39,724 bases of DNA, taken from assembly GCA_021323395.1 (NCBI GenBank), contig JAJONL010000009.1, positions 2,391-42,114 of the forward strand. The letters run 5' to 3'. A model generated the notes under the pieces. That model saw only the letters and a program-made list of their open reading frames with translations, had not been told where the DNA came from and made no database searches. Every line of letters begins with the position of its first letter. Position 1 is the first letter of the stretch. Shown piece after piece: positions 1-7,827 of this stretch. The DNA comes from Nitrospira sp. Lineage in GTDB: Bacteria; Nitrospirota; Nitrospiria; Nitrospirales; Nitrospiraceae. A program made the translations under genes and the position numbers.

Positions 1-1
1 T

Positions 2-133
2 GAGCAAGTCACTCCGGGGGGATCTGTCGCTGAGGTGGAATCGCGGGACACGAAAGCGGGATTCGGCATTGTAGGATCGGCCGGCAAGACAATGCGTTTG
101 AGATGGGGGGCAGTGGGATTGTTGTCGAACTGA
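2..133 (+). CDS. Possible C-terminal fragment of an unrecognised protein (open at left edge)
   Basis: A reading frame is open from the window edge and gives 43 residues before a TGA at 131-133. The translation is Gly/Val/Ser-rich and matches no family I know. No start can be judged because the frame enters from outside the window. It could be the tail of a real gene or a chance opening. Confidence 0.25.
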   Translation, partial: EQVTPGGSVAEVESRDTKAGFGIVGSAGKTMRLRWGAVGLLSN

Positions 134-222
134 GGCTGACAAGGTAATGGGCAGCCTATTCCACAGGTGAGTAAGCCGCGCACGTTACTTTGTCCTGCTT
201 AAAAACCGCTCCCTGACTCATC

Positions 223-399
223 ATGCATCCGTGGACCCTGCATGCGTACCGTGTCGCGATCTTGGCTTTGTCCCTTCCCTTGCTCCATACGGGCATAGAC
301 ACGGAGCTAAAAGTTCTGGTTTGGATTGTTTCCCAGGCACTGCGCTACGAGAAAGGTGAAGGGAAGAAACGGCGATCAAAAGAAAAGTTCCGGAAGTGA
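223..399 (+). CDS. Possible 58-residue protein, unrecognised
   Basis: ATG at 223 opens a 58-codon frame with a hydrophobic N-terminal half (one possible membrane segment, about residues 10-22) and a strongly basic C-terminal tail rich in Lys and Arg. No Shine-Dalgarno sequence precedes the ATG. The rest of the 134-461 gap shows nothing else I can name. It may be a small membrane protein or chance. Confidence 0.2.
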   Translation: MHPWTLHAYRVAILALSLPLLHTGIDTELKVLVWIVSQALRYEKGEGKKRRSKEKFRK

Positions 400-461
400 T
401 GCGCGAGATATCGCCGTGAAATATAAACGATCAGGCTTCCATCTGACTCCAGTGAGTCTTT

Positions 462-1373
462 CTACAGCCGCTTCACAGCCCGCACTCCGATGACCAGCTC
501 ATAGTCCCGATCCCAATGGTCGAGTTCCTCTTGAGATAATTCAGTGGAAAGGAGGCCCTCCAAACTCGCCATCGCAGACAAAGCATTGCCATAGGTCTTC
601 ACCGTTACCTCCTCCGGCTGAAAAAACTTTTCCACCAGTAGTTTTATCGACAACGAGGTGAATCTCCAGTAATCACCCCAATTATCCATATCATAACGGG
701 ATACTTGGCTTATACCGGGCACGACTATCAGCACGACGCCTCCCGGTTTCAGTATGCGTTCGAGAGTCATGAGGGCCGCTCGCACATCAAAAATGACGTG
801 GAGGGTGAAGGTGAGAATGGCACAGTCGAAGATGGCGGAGGGAATGTGGTCGGCCTTGGTCAGATCAGCCTGAATGGTCACGCCCGAGCATCCGGGAAAA
901 CCCAGCACATCGGATGCGGTGACCCTATTGCCGCCAAACAGGCGGGTATAGCGGTCATCTGCGATCTCCAGCACTCGCCCTCGAATATCGCGCTGATACT
1001 CTGCCAAAAAGTGCTTCTCAGTGTAATAACGGTTGATGGGTTGCCCGGCCTGCCAACCAAAATCGCGCCGGAGAGGGTGTATTCGGCGCAACGAGTTGCC
1101 CCACGTCCAATCTAGGCCCAGCCCACCAGACTCGCCTAGCAAGGTGACTCGAGCTTGTTGATACAGCTGCTCTCCCAGCATCCGCCGAGCCAGTGTTTTA
1201 AATGGCCACGCGAATGCGGAGACGATCTGAGACTGAAGCGCGATCGTTCCGTTTGTCCTAGACTTATGCGACCAGTGCCACAGGCGAGATCCCACTATCC
1301 CCTCAAGATCAAGAGCATGAAGACAGCGAGAAGACCTGCCATTTGTCGATCTGTCTCCTGTCCTGCATCCCAT
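462..1373 (-). CDS. Class I SAM-dependent methyltransferase
   Basis: This is a SAM-dependent methyltransferase of the Methyltransf_11 type. The Rossmann part starts near residue 132 with VLEIADDRYT, a variant of motif I seen in methyltransferases of polysaccharide gene clusters. An ILTFTLHVIFDVRAAL stretch and the post-motif ILKPGG(V) strand follow. The C-terminal region, with its DYWRFT segment and final VRAVK, fits the same subfamily. The substrate cannot be told. The family core begins around residues 90-110, so the first 64 residues are doubtful. The next in-frame ATG, at 1181, may be the true start. No gene lies close on the same strand, so it is probably a single transcription unit. Confidence 0.85.
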   Translation of the reverse strand: MGCRTGDRSTNGRSSRCLHALDLEGIVGSRLWHWSHKSRTNGTIALQSQIVSAFAWPFKTLARRMLGEQLYQQARVTLLGESGGLGLDWTWGNSLRRIHPLRRDFGWQAGQPINRYYTEKHFLAEYQRDIRGRVLEIADDRYTRLFGGNRVTASDVLGFPGCSGVTIQADLTKADHIPSAIFDCAILTFTLHVIFDVRAALMTLERILKPGGVVLIVVPGISQVSRYDMDNWGDYWRFTSLSIKLLVEKFFQPEEVTVKTYGNALSAMASLEGLLSTELSQEELDHWDRDYELVIGVRAVKRL

Positions 1374-1591
1374 AGTCTACTCTCGCCGTTCACTTCGAGA
1401 AGATAGGAAAACCCCTAGCTCACTGCCTCCCCGCCATTCTCTGAAAAAGAGGAAACACCTGCTCGCCATCAATTCATGTGATGCTGAAGGTCGGTGAATA
1501 CTTGGAGACGAACTACAAGGAACAGCGGCCAAGACGGCTGAGATTCAAAGAGACGGTAGGCCTTGAGAATACTTACCTAGGAGTCTATTCC

Positions 1592-1649
1592 GCTTTGAGA
1601 GGCCGACGTGTTAGGCTCCCGCTTTGAGAGGCCGACGTGTTAGGCTCCC
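1592..1649. repeat. 29-bp perfect tandem duplication
   Basis: The unit beginning gctttgagaggccgacgtgt occurs twice head to tail, at 1592-1620 and 1621-1649, without mismatch. Two copies without spacers rule out a CRISPR. It lies directly before the truncated gene at 1668, and its second copy puts an in-frame TAG (1641-1643) upstream of that gene's first Met. A 48-codon frame at 1481-1627 runs through the first copy, but I have no support for it as a gene. Nothing else is recognisable between 1374 and 1667. Confidence 0.95.
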
Positions 1650-1667
1650 CCAGGAACCGCTCGGTTC

Positions 1668-2916
1668 ATGTCCCTGGAAACGGCAGGACGGGCCTTCATC
1701 GGCTTGGCGTTCGCCTTGCTGGGAGGCGGCGTGATTGTCTTGCATGCAGCATTACATCAGCGTTGGTCACCTTGGCCCCTCCTCACGTTCTTCTTCCTCT
1801 ACAATAGTGTTTTTCTTTGGGGGTTCCTCAATTATCTGTTTGGACTCGGGCTGGCGCTGCTCATCTGCGCACTCTGGATGGTGCTCCGCGATCGTTCCGC
1901 CGCCCTGCTCGTTCCATTATTTTCAGTATTGGCCGTTGTCCTGTTCTTCGCCCATCTCTTCGCCTTCGGCTGCTTCGCCATGATCGTGCTGTCATATGAA
2001 TTCGGGCAATGGTGGCGTCACCGTCGCGACCCTGTTCGATTAATCGACCTTCCTGGATGGAAAGCCGTTCCTTCCATCCTATTGCCACTCATTCTCCTGA
2101 TACAGTCCCAGACGTTCAGGGTCAGTTCAGACGATTACCCGTTATGGCTCAGGGGCTCGCCTCCGCCACCGGCGGTCACCTACATCGCCATCAATGGCGA
2201 AACTCGAAGCCCTGAAAGGGACCATCCGAACAGAGCACCAACTCCTGGATCGCTTGACGGCGCTCATGCTGATCGGCCTGATCGGAATTGGGTTGGTTCT
2301 TCGTCGTTGCTCTTTCTTGCCGTCGATGTATTTTCCACTCGGCGTCACTGCGCTGGTCGCTGTGGCGATGCCCAATACCGTCGGTACCACCGCGATGGTC
2401 GATATTCGGGTGCCGATCGTTTTCGTTCTGCTTATCACGGATCACTGGCGTGAAACGGATCATCACTACCGTCAGTTCGTGCAGGCTCTGGACCGGCTGC
2501 CTCAAGGAACCCGCCTATTTTCGGCCATCAAACTCTCATCTCATGATGCCTACAGTCCTGCGGAAGGCATGGTTCCGGAACCCATGCCGATGGAGCATCT
2601 ATCCTGCTGGGGTATTATCCGGCGATCAGCGTTCGTCTCGAATCTTTTTACCGCCCCGGGCCAACAGCCCGTGCAAGTTACGCCCGCGTTTCGTGCTTTG
2701 CTGACGATAGAAGAATTCCTCGGTCAAGGGCAATCGATTCCCTGGGACCGCATTAGTGCCCAATATGACTATGCGGTCTTCCGGCGCACACAACGGTTGA
2801 GGCCCCCCGTGCCGGTAACGTTTATTCCATTCGCGTCCGGTGAAGAGTTTCAGTTTTACCGAATCGACGGACAGGATCCGAGTGACTCTCCAGCGACGAC
2901 AACAACCCAGAAGTGA
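1668..2916 (+). pseudogene. Broken multi-spanning membrane protein gene (5'-truncated, frameshifted)
   Basis: Two frames together make one protein. The first, from 1668, gives several hydrophobic helices, with WPLLTFFFLYN and FLWGFLNYLFGLGLALL. The second takes over at about 2190, begins MAKLEALKGT, adds more helices, and runs to 2916 with a soluble tail. The hand-over is a one-base frame change near TACATCGCCATCAATGGCG (2181-2199). The start is also abnormal: an in-frame stop at 1641 and a tandem duplication lie where the N-terminal helices of this family should be. The family resembles large integral membrane proteins found with glycosyltransferases (about 500 residues), and its role is unknown. 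A sequencing error could explain the frameshift but not the missing N-terminus. Confidence 0.75.
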
Positions 2917-3796
2917 TGCGCCGCGTCTGGAAATGCTCCTGCCCTGTAGACCACATATTTCGGGGGTCAACCAACGGAGAGAAAGCAGCCTTTAGTTGTG
3001 CACTCCGAATCAGGTCGACCTTGAAACAAAACGAGTCCAACATCTATCTCTCATGGGGCCAGCCACTGCGGTGGATTTAATGCAAAGTGGACAAGACGTC
3101 GAGACCGTCGGCAGCACCTGCAATGAGGATGATGAGGGGACATTGAAGCGCATACCCAGCTCTTCGACGAAAGCTCGGGGGCGTTGTCCGCAGTCTTCCC
3201 TCGGTCCTTTTTAGTGCTTACACACCCTTTAATAATTCAGGCTTCGATGCCACCCAGATGGAAGCACTTTGACGCCGATCATACTAAAATTGTGCTCCCC
3301 CCTCGCCCGTGATCCAAATCTCTTCTCCATTCCGGTGACTCTCCGGATAGTCGTAGGAATACCGTCGCCACGATGGGCGAGTTCTGCCTTAGCACTGTTT
3401 CATCTTGCAGATATCGATCCCGCTCTCAACGAAAGTGTAGTGCCGGCCGTGGTTCATTCCAAAAAACATGACTGTGAAGCCGACTACGACAATCCATTAT
3501 CGACACAAGATCCTCGTGCTGTACAGGTTCGACCGAGATCTTTGTCCTCAAACAATTCAAAGCCGTTCTGCCGATGAACTGCAATATACAGGGCCGAGAC
3601 CTTCGAGAGTGCATCGCTAGGGACTGAGGCTTGACTCGTCGGAACTCAGAGCCACCGAGGACTCCAACGACAGCATATCCGAGGCGAACACCCAAAAGTC
3701 GTGGGCGCGCCACAGTCTCCCTTCGCAAAAATACTTCCGGAATCTGGAAGATAAACATTCCCTCCTCCAGTCGCTCGCGGTACAACGATAGTGAGA
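2917..3796. other. Region without a recognisable gene
   Basis: Both strands carry only short frames with odd composition and no family resemblance. None has a convincing ribosome-binding site or pairs with a neighbour. I read it as non-coding or decayed DNA. No repeat, tRNA or clear terminator stands out. Confidence 0.5.
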
Positions 3797-3808
3797 ATTG
3801 ATATCAAT
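3797..3808. promoter_or_regulatory. Perfect palindrome ATTGATATCAAT, possible operator
   Basis: A 12-bp perfect dyad sits in an AT-rich island (gagaattgatatcaatatta) about 50 bp before the first small ORF of the cysteine-rich cluster. The island resembles GATAAT-type arrays bound by Fur-family regulators, which would suit genes for metal-binding miniproteins. That link is inference; a 12-bp palindrome in AT-rich DNA can also occur by chance. Confidence 0.4.
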
Positions 3809-3857
3809 ATTAACGTCCACCCTGTTCCGATTCTTCAAACACGAAGGTACTGAACCA

Positions 3858-4001
3858 ATGTTTACGTCCCTCGCTCGAAGAAAATCCCACACTGATTATG
3901 CCCATCAGTCGGGATGGACAGCGTGGACGGACCCGCTGGATGGAGACGGCAATGCTTCATCGGCCGTCTCCGTCCAACGGCTTCCTAACGAGGCAATATG
4001 A
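3858..4001 (+). CDS. Small hypothetical protein, 47 residues
   Basis: ATG at 3858 has GAAGG about 10 bases upstream. The frame ends in TGA at 3999-4001, where ATGA overlaps a possible upstream start (3998) of the next gene. The product is hydrophilic, rich in Ser, Asp and Trp, without a known domain. The four-base overlap and common orientation suggest it is co-translated with the zinc-ribbon gene, but coding potential is weak. Confidence 0.35.
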   Translation: MFTSLARRKSHTDYAHQSGWTAWTDPLDGDGNASSAVSVQRLPNEAI

Positions 4002-4018
4002 GCAGAAGGAGTAAGTTT

Positions 4019-4219
4019 ATGAGCTGTTTTCGATGTGGAGGGTATCTGGCTATCGAGCCTTCGATCGATTTCTACAATCCCGAGGGGCAATGGAGATGTA
4101 TCAATTGTGGGGCGCATCTCCCATTTCATTCATCGACTTCAAAAGCATTGTCACGGAAACCGTCACGCACCACTTTCAAACTATCCACTGACGAAATTTC
4201 AACCCCAAGCCCAGCTTAG
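4019..4219 (+). CDS. Small zinc-ribbon protein, 66 residues
   Basis: The product begins MSCFRCGG and carries a second CINCGA pair at about residues 27-32, giving a CxxC-x(~20)-CxxC zinc ribbon. The tail is Ser/Thr/Lys-rich and probably disordered. I chose ATG 4019 over the in-frame ATG at 3998 because AAGGAG (4008-4013) is ideally spaced before 4019. Similar cysteine-rich miniproteins are, as I remember, common in Nitrospira, but none has an assigned function that I know. It is the first of three small same-strand genes that probably form one transcript. Confidence 0.7.
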   Translation: MSCFRCGGYLAIEPSIDFYNPEGQWRCINCGAHLPFHSSTSKALSRKPSRTTFKLSTDEISTPSPA

Positions 4220-4319
4220 CTTCCCACCAGGGAGGCGTTGTAGACAGCGTTATTGGACAAAACATTTCTCTCAAACCCAGCCGTTCAAACCAAGGATGCT
4301 CGCGAAGGAAGTGGAGACT

Positions 4320-4538
4320 ATGCACTCTCTAAAACAAGACAACGGGCGCCCCACACTCAATACATGCACGTGCGGGAAGGTGCATTTCACCTACGGCATG
4401 ATAACGTTCCATTTTGAAGCCCATGAATTCACCTTGTTCGCGGGCGCGGTGGCGCGATTGTTCGCGCAGTATCAGCAAATATATGGTGCCGAAGCGTCCC
4501 ACTCGACATCATCAGTCCACAATGGGAGTTGCCACTAA
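4320..4538 (+). CDS. Small hypothetical protein with an N-terminal CxC motif, 72 residues
   Basis: The product starts MHSLKQDN and has CTCGKVHFTYG near residues 16-26, then a phenylalanine-rich segment (ITFHFEAHEF) and a helix ending in LFAQYQQIYG. ATG 4320 is preceded by GAAGGAAG at good distance; an upstream in-frame ATG at 4293 lacks this. The two Cys and several His could bind a metal, but no full site is visible. It ends 14 bases before the next zinc-ribbon gene. No function can be given. Confidence 0.62.
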   Translation: MHSLKQDNGRPTLNTCTCGKVHFTYGMITFHFEAHEFTLFAGAVARLFAQYQQIYGAEASHSTSSVHNGSCH

Positions 4539-4552
4539 TCAAGGAGCCTGTC

Positions 4553-4957
4553 ATGAAAGCGTATGAATGTCCAAGTTGTAGGAGCCTAAGTCTCATTCCC
4601 ACAGGAGGTTTTCTATGCTGTGGACAGTGCGGTTATGCCATTACGGCCGTCGCCCTCGCTGCAGAGCAACGCTTCCGGCAAGGGACATTGAAAAACCACA
4701 AGTCACGACAGCCGACGTGGCGCAACATGCTCAGGCATTACCGAAAAGCTTATGAAGCAAGTGGAGTGAGTAATCTGTCTGCCAGGCGTATCGCAAACGT
4801 GTCGGCTTATAATCCTCACGGCTCTCGCCACAGGGGTAAGTCAAGAGGGAAGCCACACGTATATATCCAAACAGATGCGATCTTTATCGAATCAGATACA
4901 CTGTCGCCTATCAGACGAAGCCGCTATCTGGACGGTTTATATTCATTCAACACATGA
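4553..4957 (+). CDS. Zinc-ribbon protein with basic tail, 134 residues
   Basis: The start at 4553 follows AAGGAG with a five-base spacer, better than the in-frame ATG at 4529. The N-terminus holds CPSC at about residues 5-8 and CCGQC at about 23-27, a two-knuckle zinc ribbon with an aliphatic helix after it. The remaining ~100 residues are basic and low in hydrophobics, with no domain I recognise, and could contact nucleic acid. It is the last clear member of the cysteine-rich run. Its family and function are unknown to me. Confidence 0.75.
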   Translation: MKAYECPSCRSLSLIPTGGFLCCGQCGYAITAVALAAEQRFRQGTLKNHKSRQPTWRNMLRHYRKAYEASGVSNLSARRIANVSAYNPHGSRHRGKSRGKPHVYIQTDAIFIESDTLSPIRRSRYLDGLYSFNT

Positions 4958-5077
4958 AAAAACCTGATGTTTGTAGTGTCAAGATAAGAGAAAGGCTGTT
5001 GGTACGGGTTTTGCTGATACCCAGGAGCATGACGCAGGAACGTAGAAATCGCTGGTTGATCAGAGGAGGATCACATC

Positions 5078-5155
5078 ATGCTCTGGGCCATCGCAATAAT
5101 GGGAACCTATGTGGCAGGAATCTATCTCATTCGCCTGGTATGGTGGCAGGAATAG
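5078..5155 (+). CDS. Tiny single-span membrane peptide, 25 residues
   Basis: ATG 5078 is preceded by a strong Shine-Dalgarno sequence, AGAGGAGGA, with a spacer of about seven bases. The peptide is MLWAIAIMGTYVAGIYLIRL plus VWWQE, a nearly perfect transmembrane helix with one Arg near its C-end and a Trp-Trp anchor. Size and layout resemble the small membrane subunits of respiratory complexes or transporters, but no partner gene is adjacent. Codon evidence is too short to prove expression. Confidence 0.45.
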   Translation: MLWAIAIMGTYVAGIYLIRLVWWQE

Positions 5156-5231
5156 CGCTTGCTCCTTGACACTGGAACGCCATCTTCGGCGCAAGCGTTT
5201 CGCACACCGCCCGCAGGACAGGAGGGCCGAC

Positions 5232-5357
5232 ATGTTACAGCATCCGTTCGAACTCTTAACCATGCCTTACCGGGAACGGTTGAATTATATGAGAGGACGT
5301 CGTGTCCTTGCGAAGAGCACTCGACTTGAGCAATTCAAGACATTCCCGCGTGCGTGA
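5232..5357 (+). CDS. Small basic protein, 41 residues
   Basis: ATG 5232 follows GGAGGG at a short distance. The product (MLQHPFELLTMPYRERL and onward) is basic and helical, with the feel of a small DNA- or RNA-associated or regulatory protein, but has no motif. It follows the tiny membrane peptide by 76 bases on the same strand. Confidence 0.38.
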   Translation: MLQHPFELLTMPYRERLNYMRGRRVLAKSTRLEQFKTFPRA

Positions 5358-5489
5358 GTCAACGGGATTGTGTGGACCGACTCTAGCCATTCGCCACGCC
5401 AGTGTGAAAGATGGCAATTGCCGCACGTCAATGGAGTGGTTCAGAGTGTCCGTTGCTGTATGCGCAATCGTTGTCGCGAAACGCGGACG

Positions 5490-5936
5490 TCATCGTCCAC
5501 CGAATGACCGTACGTACATCAGTACCTGCCAGGCCTCTTCTTCGGTCAAGACCAAGGGAATAAATGGGGCCATGTCAGTTCCCGGGCTCCCGTTTTTTAG
5601 GATCCAGAATAACTCGCCATCCGTCCTCGCCTGTTGCCACATCCTGTCGGTAAAATTCCTCGGCAAGGGTCCTTTGAAGGTGGAATAGTCCAGGTCCATG
5701 CCCAGTCCCTTTCCATCTGCTCCATGGCAGGCGCGACAAAATGCCTTTCCTTCGAAAAGAGCCCTTCCCTTCTCAATGACCTCCGTGGTGGCCGGCAAGG
5801 GGTTCGTCACTGCTCGGGCCGCTTCGATTTGATCGATTGGCACCCGCTGACGCAAAACTTCCGAATCTGCGGACCAAGCCAAGGCCACCATCCCCGTCAG
5901 CATCACCGCAATAGGACCGAGCCACCCGCCCCGCAT
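5490..5936 (-). CDS. Secreted monohaem cytochrome c (class I type)
   Basis: The 148-residue product has a signal peptide (about residues 1-22, ending near AWSA) and one haem site, CRACH, at about residues 67-71, followed by GADGKG. A Met in GTDMAPF is a likely sixth ligand. The C-terminal LMYVRSFGG is the usual last helix of this fold. It should carry electrons in the periplasm. ATG 5936 is preceded by GAAGGAAG. It lies 80 bp downstream of the DUF1264 lipoprotein gene on the same strand, so the three genes may share a transcript. Its redox partner cannot be told. Confidence 0.93.
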   Translation of the reverse strand: MRGGWLGPIAVMLTGMVALAWSADSEVLRQRVPIDQIEAARAVTNPLPATTEVIEKGRALFEGKAFCRACHGADGKGLGMDLDYSTFKGPLPRNFTDRMWQQARTDGELFWILKNGSPGTDMAPFIPLVLTEEEAWQVLMYVRSFGGR

Positions 5937-6016
5937 TCATCTTCCTTCAACACAGTGTGACGGCGGAGGCGGCGCCAGATGCGCCCCCTCCACCTGGTCG
6001 AGCTACGACCGGCGAC

Positions 6017-6568
6017 CTATTCGGTCCGATGCTTGTGACCAACCGATTGCGGATGCCCCACCTCACCATTCGGCGCCCTGGCTCCATTCGGCCACAGATG
6101 GAAGATGATGCCATCTGTCTTAGCCGCAACGGCAGCCACTTCCTTCGCCTGGGCCTCCGGCATATCGAGGATTTGAACCCGTCCAGTGGCAATCTCAACT
6201 TCATGATCATGGTAGTACTTGTTCCACGCTTCCAATGGAACATGGGCGCGAGAAACTGATTTCGCCACAAAATATTCGATGTCCGTCAGTAAGGCGTTGG
6301 CATCCGTCGATTCGAATAACAGACATTGCAATATTTCCGGCGAAATCGATTTGCAGTAGTGATGGTACGGACCATGCACCGAACCATCCTCGAACTTATG
6401 CGGAGCCATGACGTGAATCGTATACCCCTGCGCCGGTGTCGCCACGCTCTTTGCGGCAGCGGCCGGAGCCGCGGTCGAGGAAGGTTTCACTCCGTGAGAG
6501 GTGTCAGCACAACCAGCGACTATCAGCGCAGCCGCACAGAATCCGATGACCCCGATCGCACTTCGCAT
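6017..6568 (-). CDS. DUF1264 family lipoprotein
   Basis: The N-terminus is a lipoprotein signal with lipobox VAGC near residues 17-20, then an Ala/Pro-rich linker. The rest, from about residue 50, is a DUF1264 domain: IHVMAPHKFEDG, HHYCK, LLFES and the histidine-rich end VGHKHRTE. Plant members are called oil-body-associated proteins; no bacterial biochemistry is known to me. The many conserved His residues and a Cys could bind a metal. ATG 6568 has an AAGGAGG ribosome site. It is a paralogue of the gene just upstream, and from about residue 48 to the end the two products are close to identical in plan, which indicates local duplication. Confidence 0.92.
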   Translation of the reverse strand: MRSAIGVIGFCAAALIVAGCADTSHGVKPSSTAAPAAAAKSVATPAQGYTIHVMAPHKFEDGSVHGPYHHYCKSISPEILQCLLFESTDANALLTDIEYFVAKSVSRAHVPLEAWNKYYHDHEVEIATGRVQILDMPEAQAKEVAAVAAKTDGIIFHLWPNGARAPNGEVGHPQSVGHKHRTE

Positions 6569-6613
6569 AGTGGCCTCCTTAAAATTGAGCTACGGCATTC
6601 ATGCATGACAACG

Positions 6614-7120
6614 TTATTCCGTCCGATGCTTGTGGCCGACCGACTGCGGATGCCCCACCGACCCATCAGGCGCTTTGGCGTCCTTCGGCCACAGATGAAA
6701 TATGATGCCGTCTGTCTTGGCTGCAGCCGCCGCCACTTCCTTGGCCTGCGCTTCCGGCATGTCGAGGACCTGCACACGCCCGGTAGCAATTTCCACTTCG
6801 TGATCGTGATAGAACTTGTTCCAGACATCCACAGGCACGGCGGATCGAGACAGAGGCTTGGCTACGAAATACTCGATGTCGGTCAAGATTGCGTTGGGAT
6901 TAGTCGATTCAAACAACAGGCACTGGAGGACTTCCGGTTTGATGGCTTTGCAGTAGTGATGAAACGGGCCTGCCACCGACCCATCTTCCATCTTGTGAGG
7001 CGCCATGACATGGATATCAAATCCGTCGGCCGGACCGGGCTTCATATCCGCGGCATATGCAGGGACGCCGATGCCAAAGGCGAACGCAGTTGCACCGAGC
7101 ACACAAAGATTTTTGAGCAT
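6614..7120 (-). CDS. DUF1264 family secreted protein
   Basis: The product starts MLKNLCVLG and has a cleavable signal peptide ending near AYAA. The DUF1264 domain follows with IHVMAPHKMEDG, HHYCK, CLLFES, HDHEVEIATGRV, IIFHLWP and VGHKHRTE. ATG 7120 was chosen because AGGAGGCGG precedes it; the frame runs upstream to 7210 but that part has no signal and no family match. It is the first of two DUF1264 genes, 45 bp apart, with a cytochrome c gene third. It differs from its paralogue by being soluble rather than lipid-anchored. Confidence 0.93.
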   Translation of the reverse strand: MLKNLCVLGATAFAFGIGVPAYAADMKPGPADGFDIHVMAPHKMEDGSVAGPFHHYCKAIKPEVLQCLLFESTNPNAILTDIEYFVAKPLSRSAVPVDVWNKFYHDHEVEIATGRVQVLDMPEAQAKEVAAAAAKTDGIIFHLWPKDAKAPDGSVGHPQSVGHKHRTE

Positions 7121-7217
7121 GTACCGCCTCCTGGTTGTGGTGTAAACGAGTCTCTCAATGGTTCCCAAATTCGAGCTGACCCCCAGCCCGTGAGAGCCCT
7201 GGCCCAGCACAAAGGAT

Positions 7218-7490
7218 TCATACTTTATTGAGATAAGGCGGGATCGTGAACCGTATGGGCGCTCCAGTCAATGCTTTGAGAAATGTGACGAGATCAACCT
7301 TGTTCTTCCGCCGGCAGTTGCCACCTCCCACCCAGTGGATGTTTGTCGCGCATCAGCGAATCCGGTTCCAGGTCGTGACAGAAGACGCAAGAAATCGTGT
7401 TATTCATGGAAAGGCTCCCGTCAATTGCAGTTGCTTCCCGAGTTCGATTTTCGCAGCGTGGCGGAGATTTGACGGGCGTACCGAAAACTC
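7218..7490 (-). pseudogene. Remnant of a MauG/CcpA-type cytochrome c peroxidase gene
   Basis: Three reading frames in a row give pieces of one family. One has KIELGKQL, typical just before the first haem site. The next has NNTISCVFCHDL, with the haem motif CVFCH. The last has DLVTFLKALTGAP and ends in TGA at 7218-7220, typical of the C-terminus. About 250 residues between haem 1 and the C-terminal helix are missing, and at least two frame changes are needed. The gene is certainly non-functional as it stands. From 7491 to 7827 I see no further recognisable part of it and no other gene. Confidence 0.68.
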
Positions 7491-7827
7491 TGGGCGGAAA
7501 CGGGCCGATATACGACACGGTCATCCCATCAACGTGACGGCGCCGTGGGGACATTGGCCGAACGGCGAAGCCTCCCCAAACATATTCACAACCCCAACCG
7601 CATCGATGAATAACGGGTCATGATCGAGCGTGACGGCAAGACATACGCCCATAGAGAGAAACTCCTGCGTGAGCTGCGTCAGATCGCACCAGAGATGCTT
7701 GCGAATGATGGCGGCATTGTACGCAAGATGGCGTGTTTGGTCGAGACTTCCACTTGAAGAACACTGGATGGAATGCAGGGGGTGGAATGTACTGTTACGC
7801 GCGAGCACTCTTCGAGGGTGTCGGATT

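Noticed and set aside
1592-1649. CRISPR-like repeats
   Set aside because: Only two copies of 29 bp, directly adjacent with no spacer, and no cas genes nearby.
3426-3892. Minus-strand frames of 119 and 91 residues
   Set aside because: They overlap each other, have Arg/Ser-rich random composition, and neither has a ribosome site or family match.
4954-5169. A 71-residue plus-strand frame after the zinc-ribbon gene
   Set aside because: It overlaps the previous stop as ATGA but has no ribosome site of its own, and the tiny membrane peptide at 5078 has a much better one in a different frame.
6326-7231. A 301-residue plus-strand frame
   Set aside because: Antisense to both DUF1264 genes; its internal similarity just reflects their duplication.
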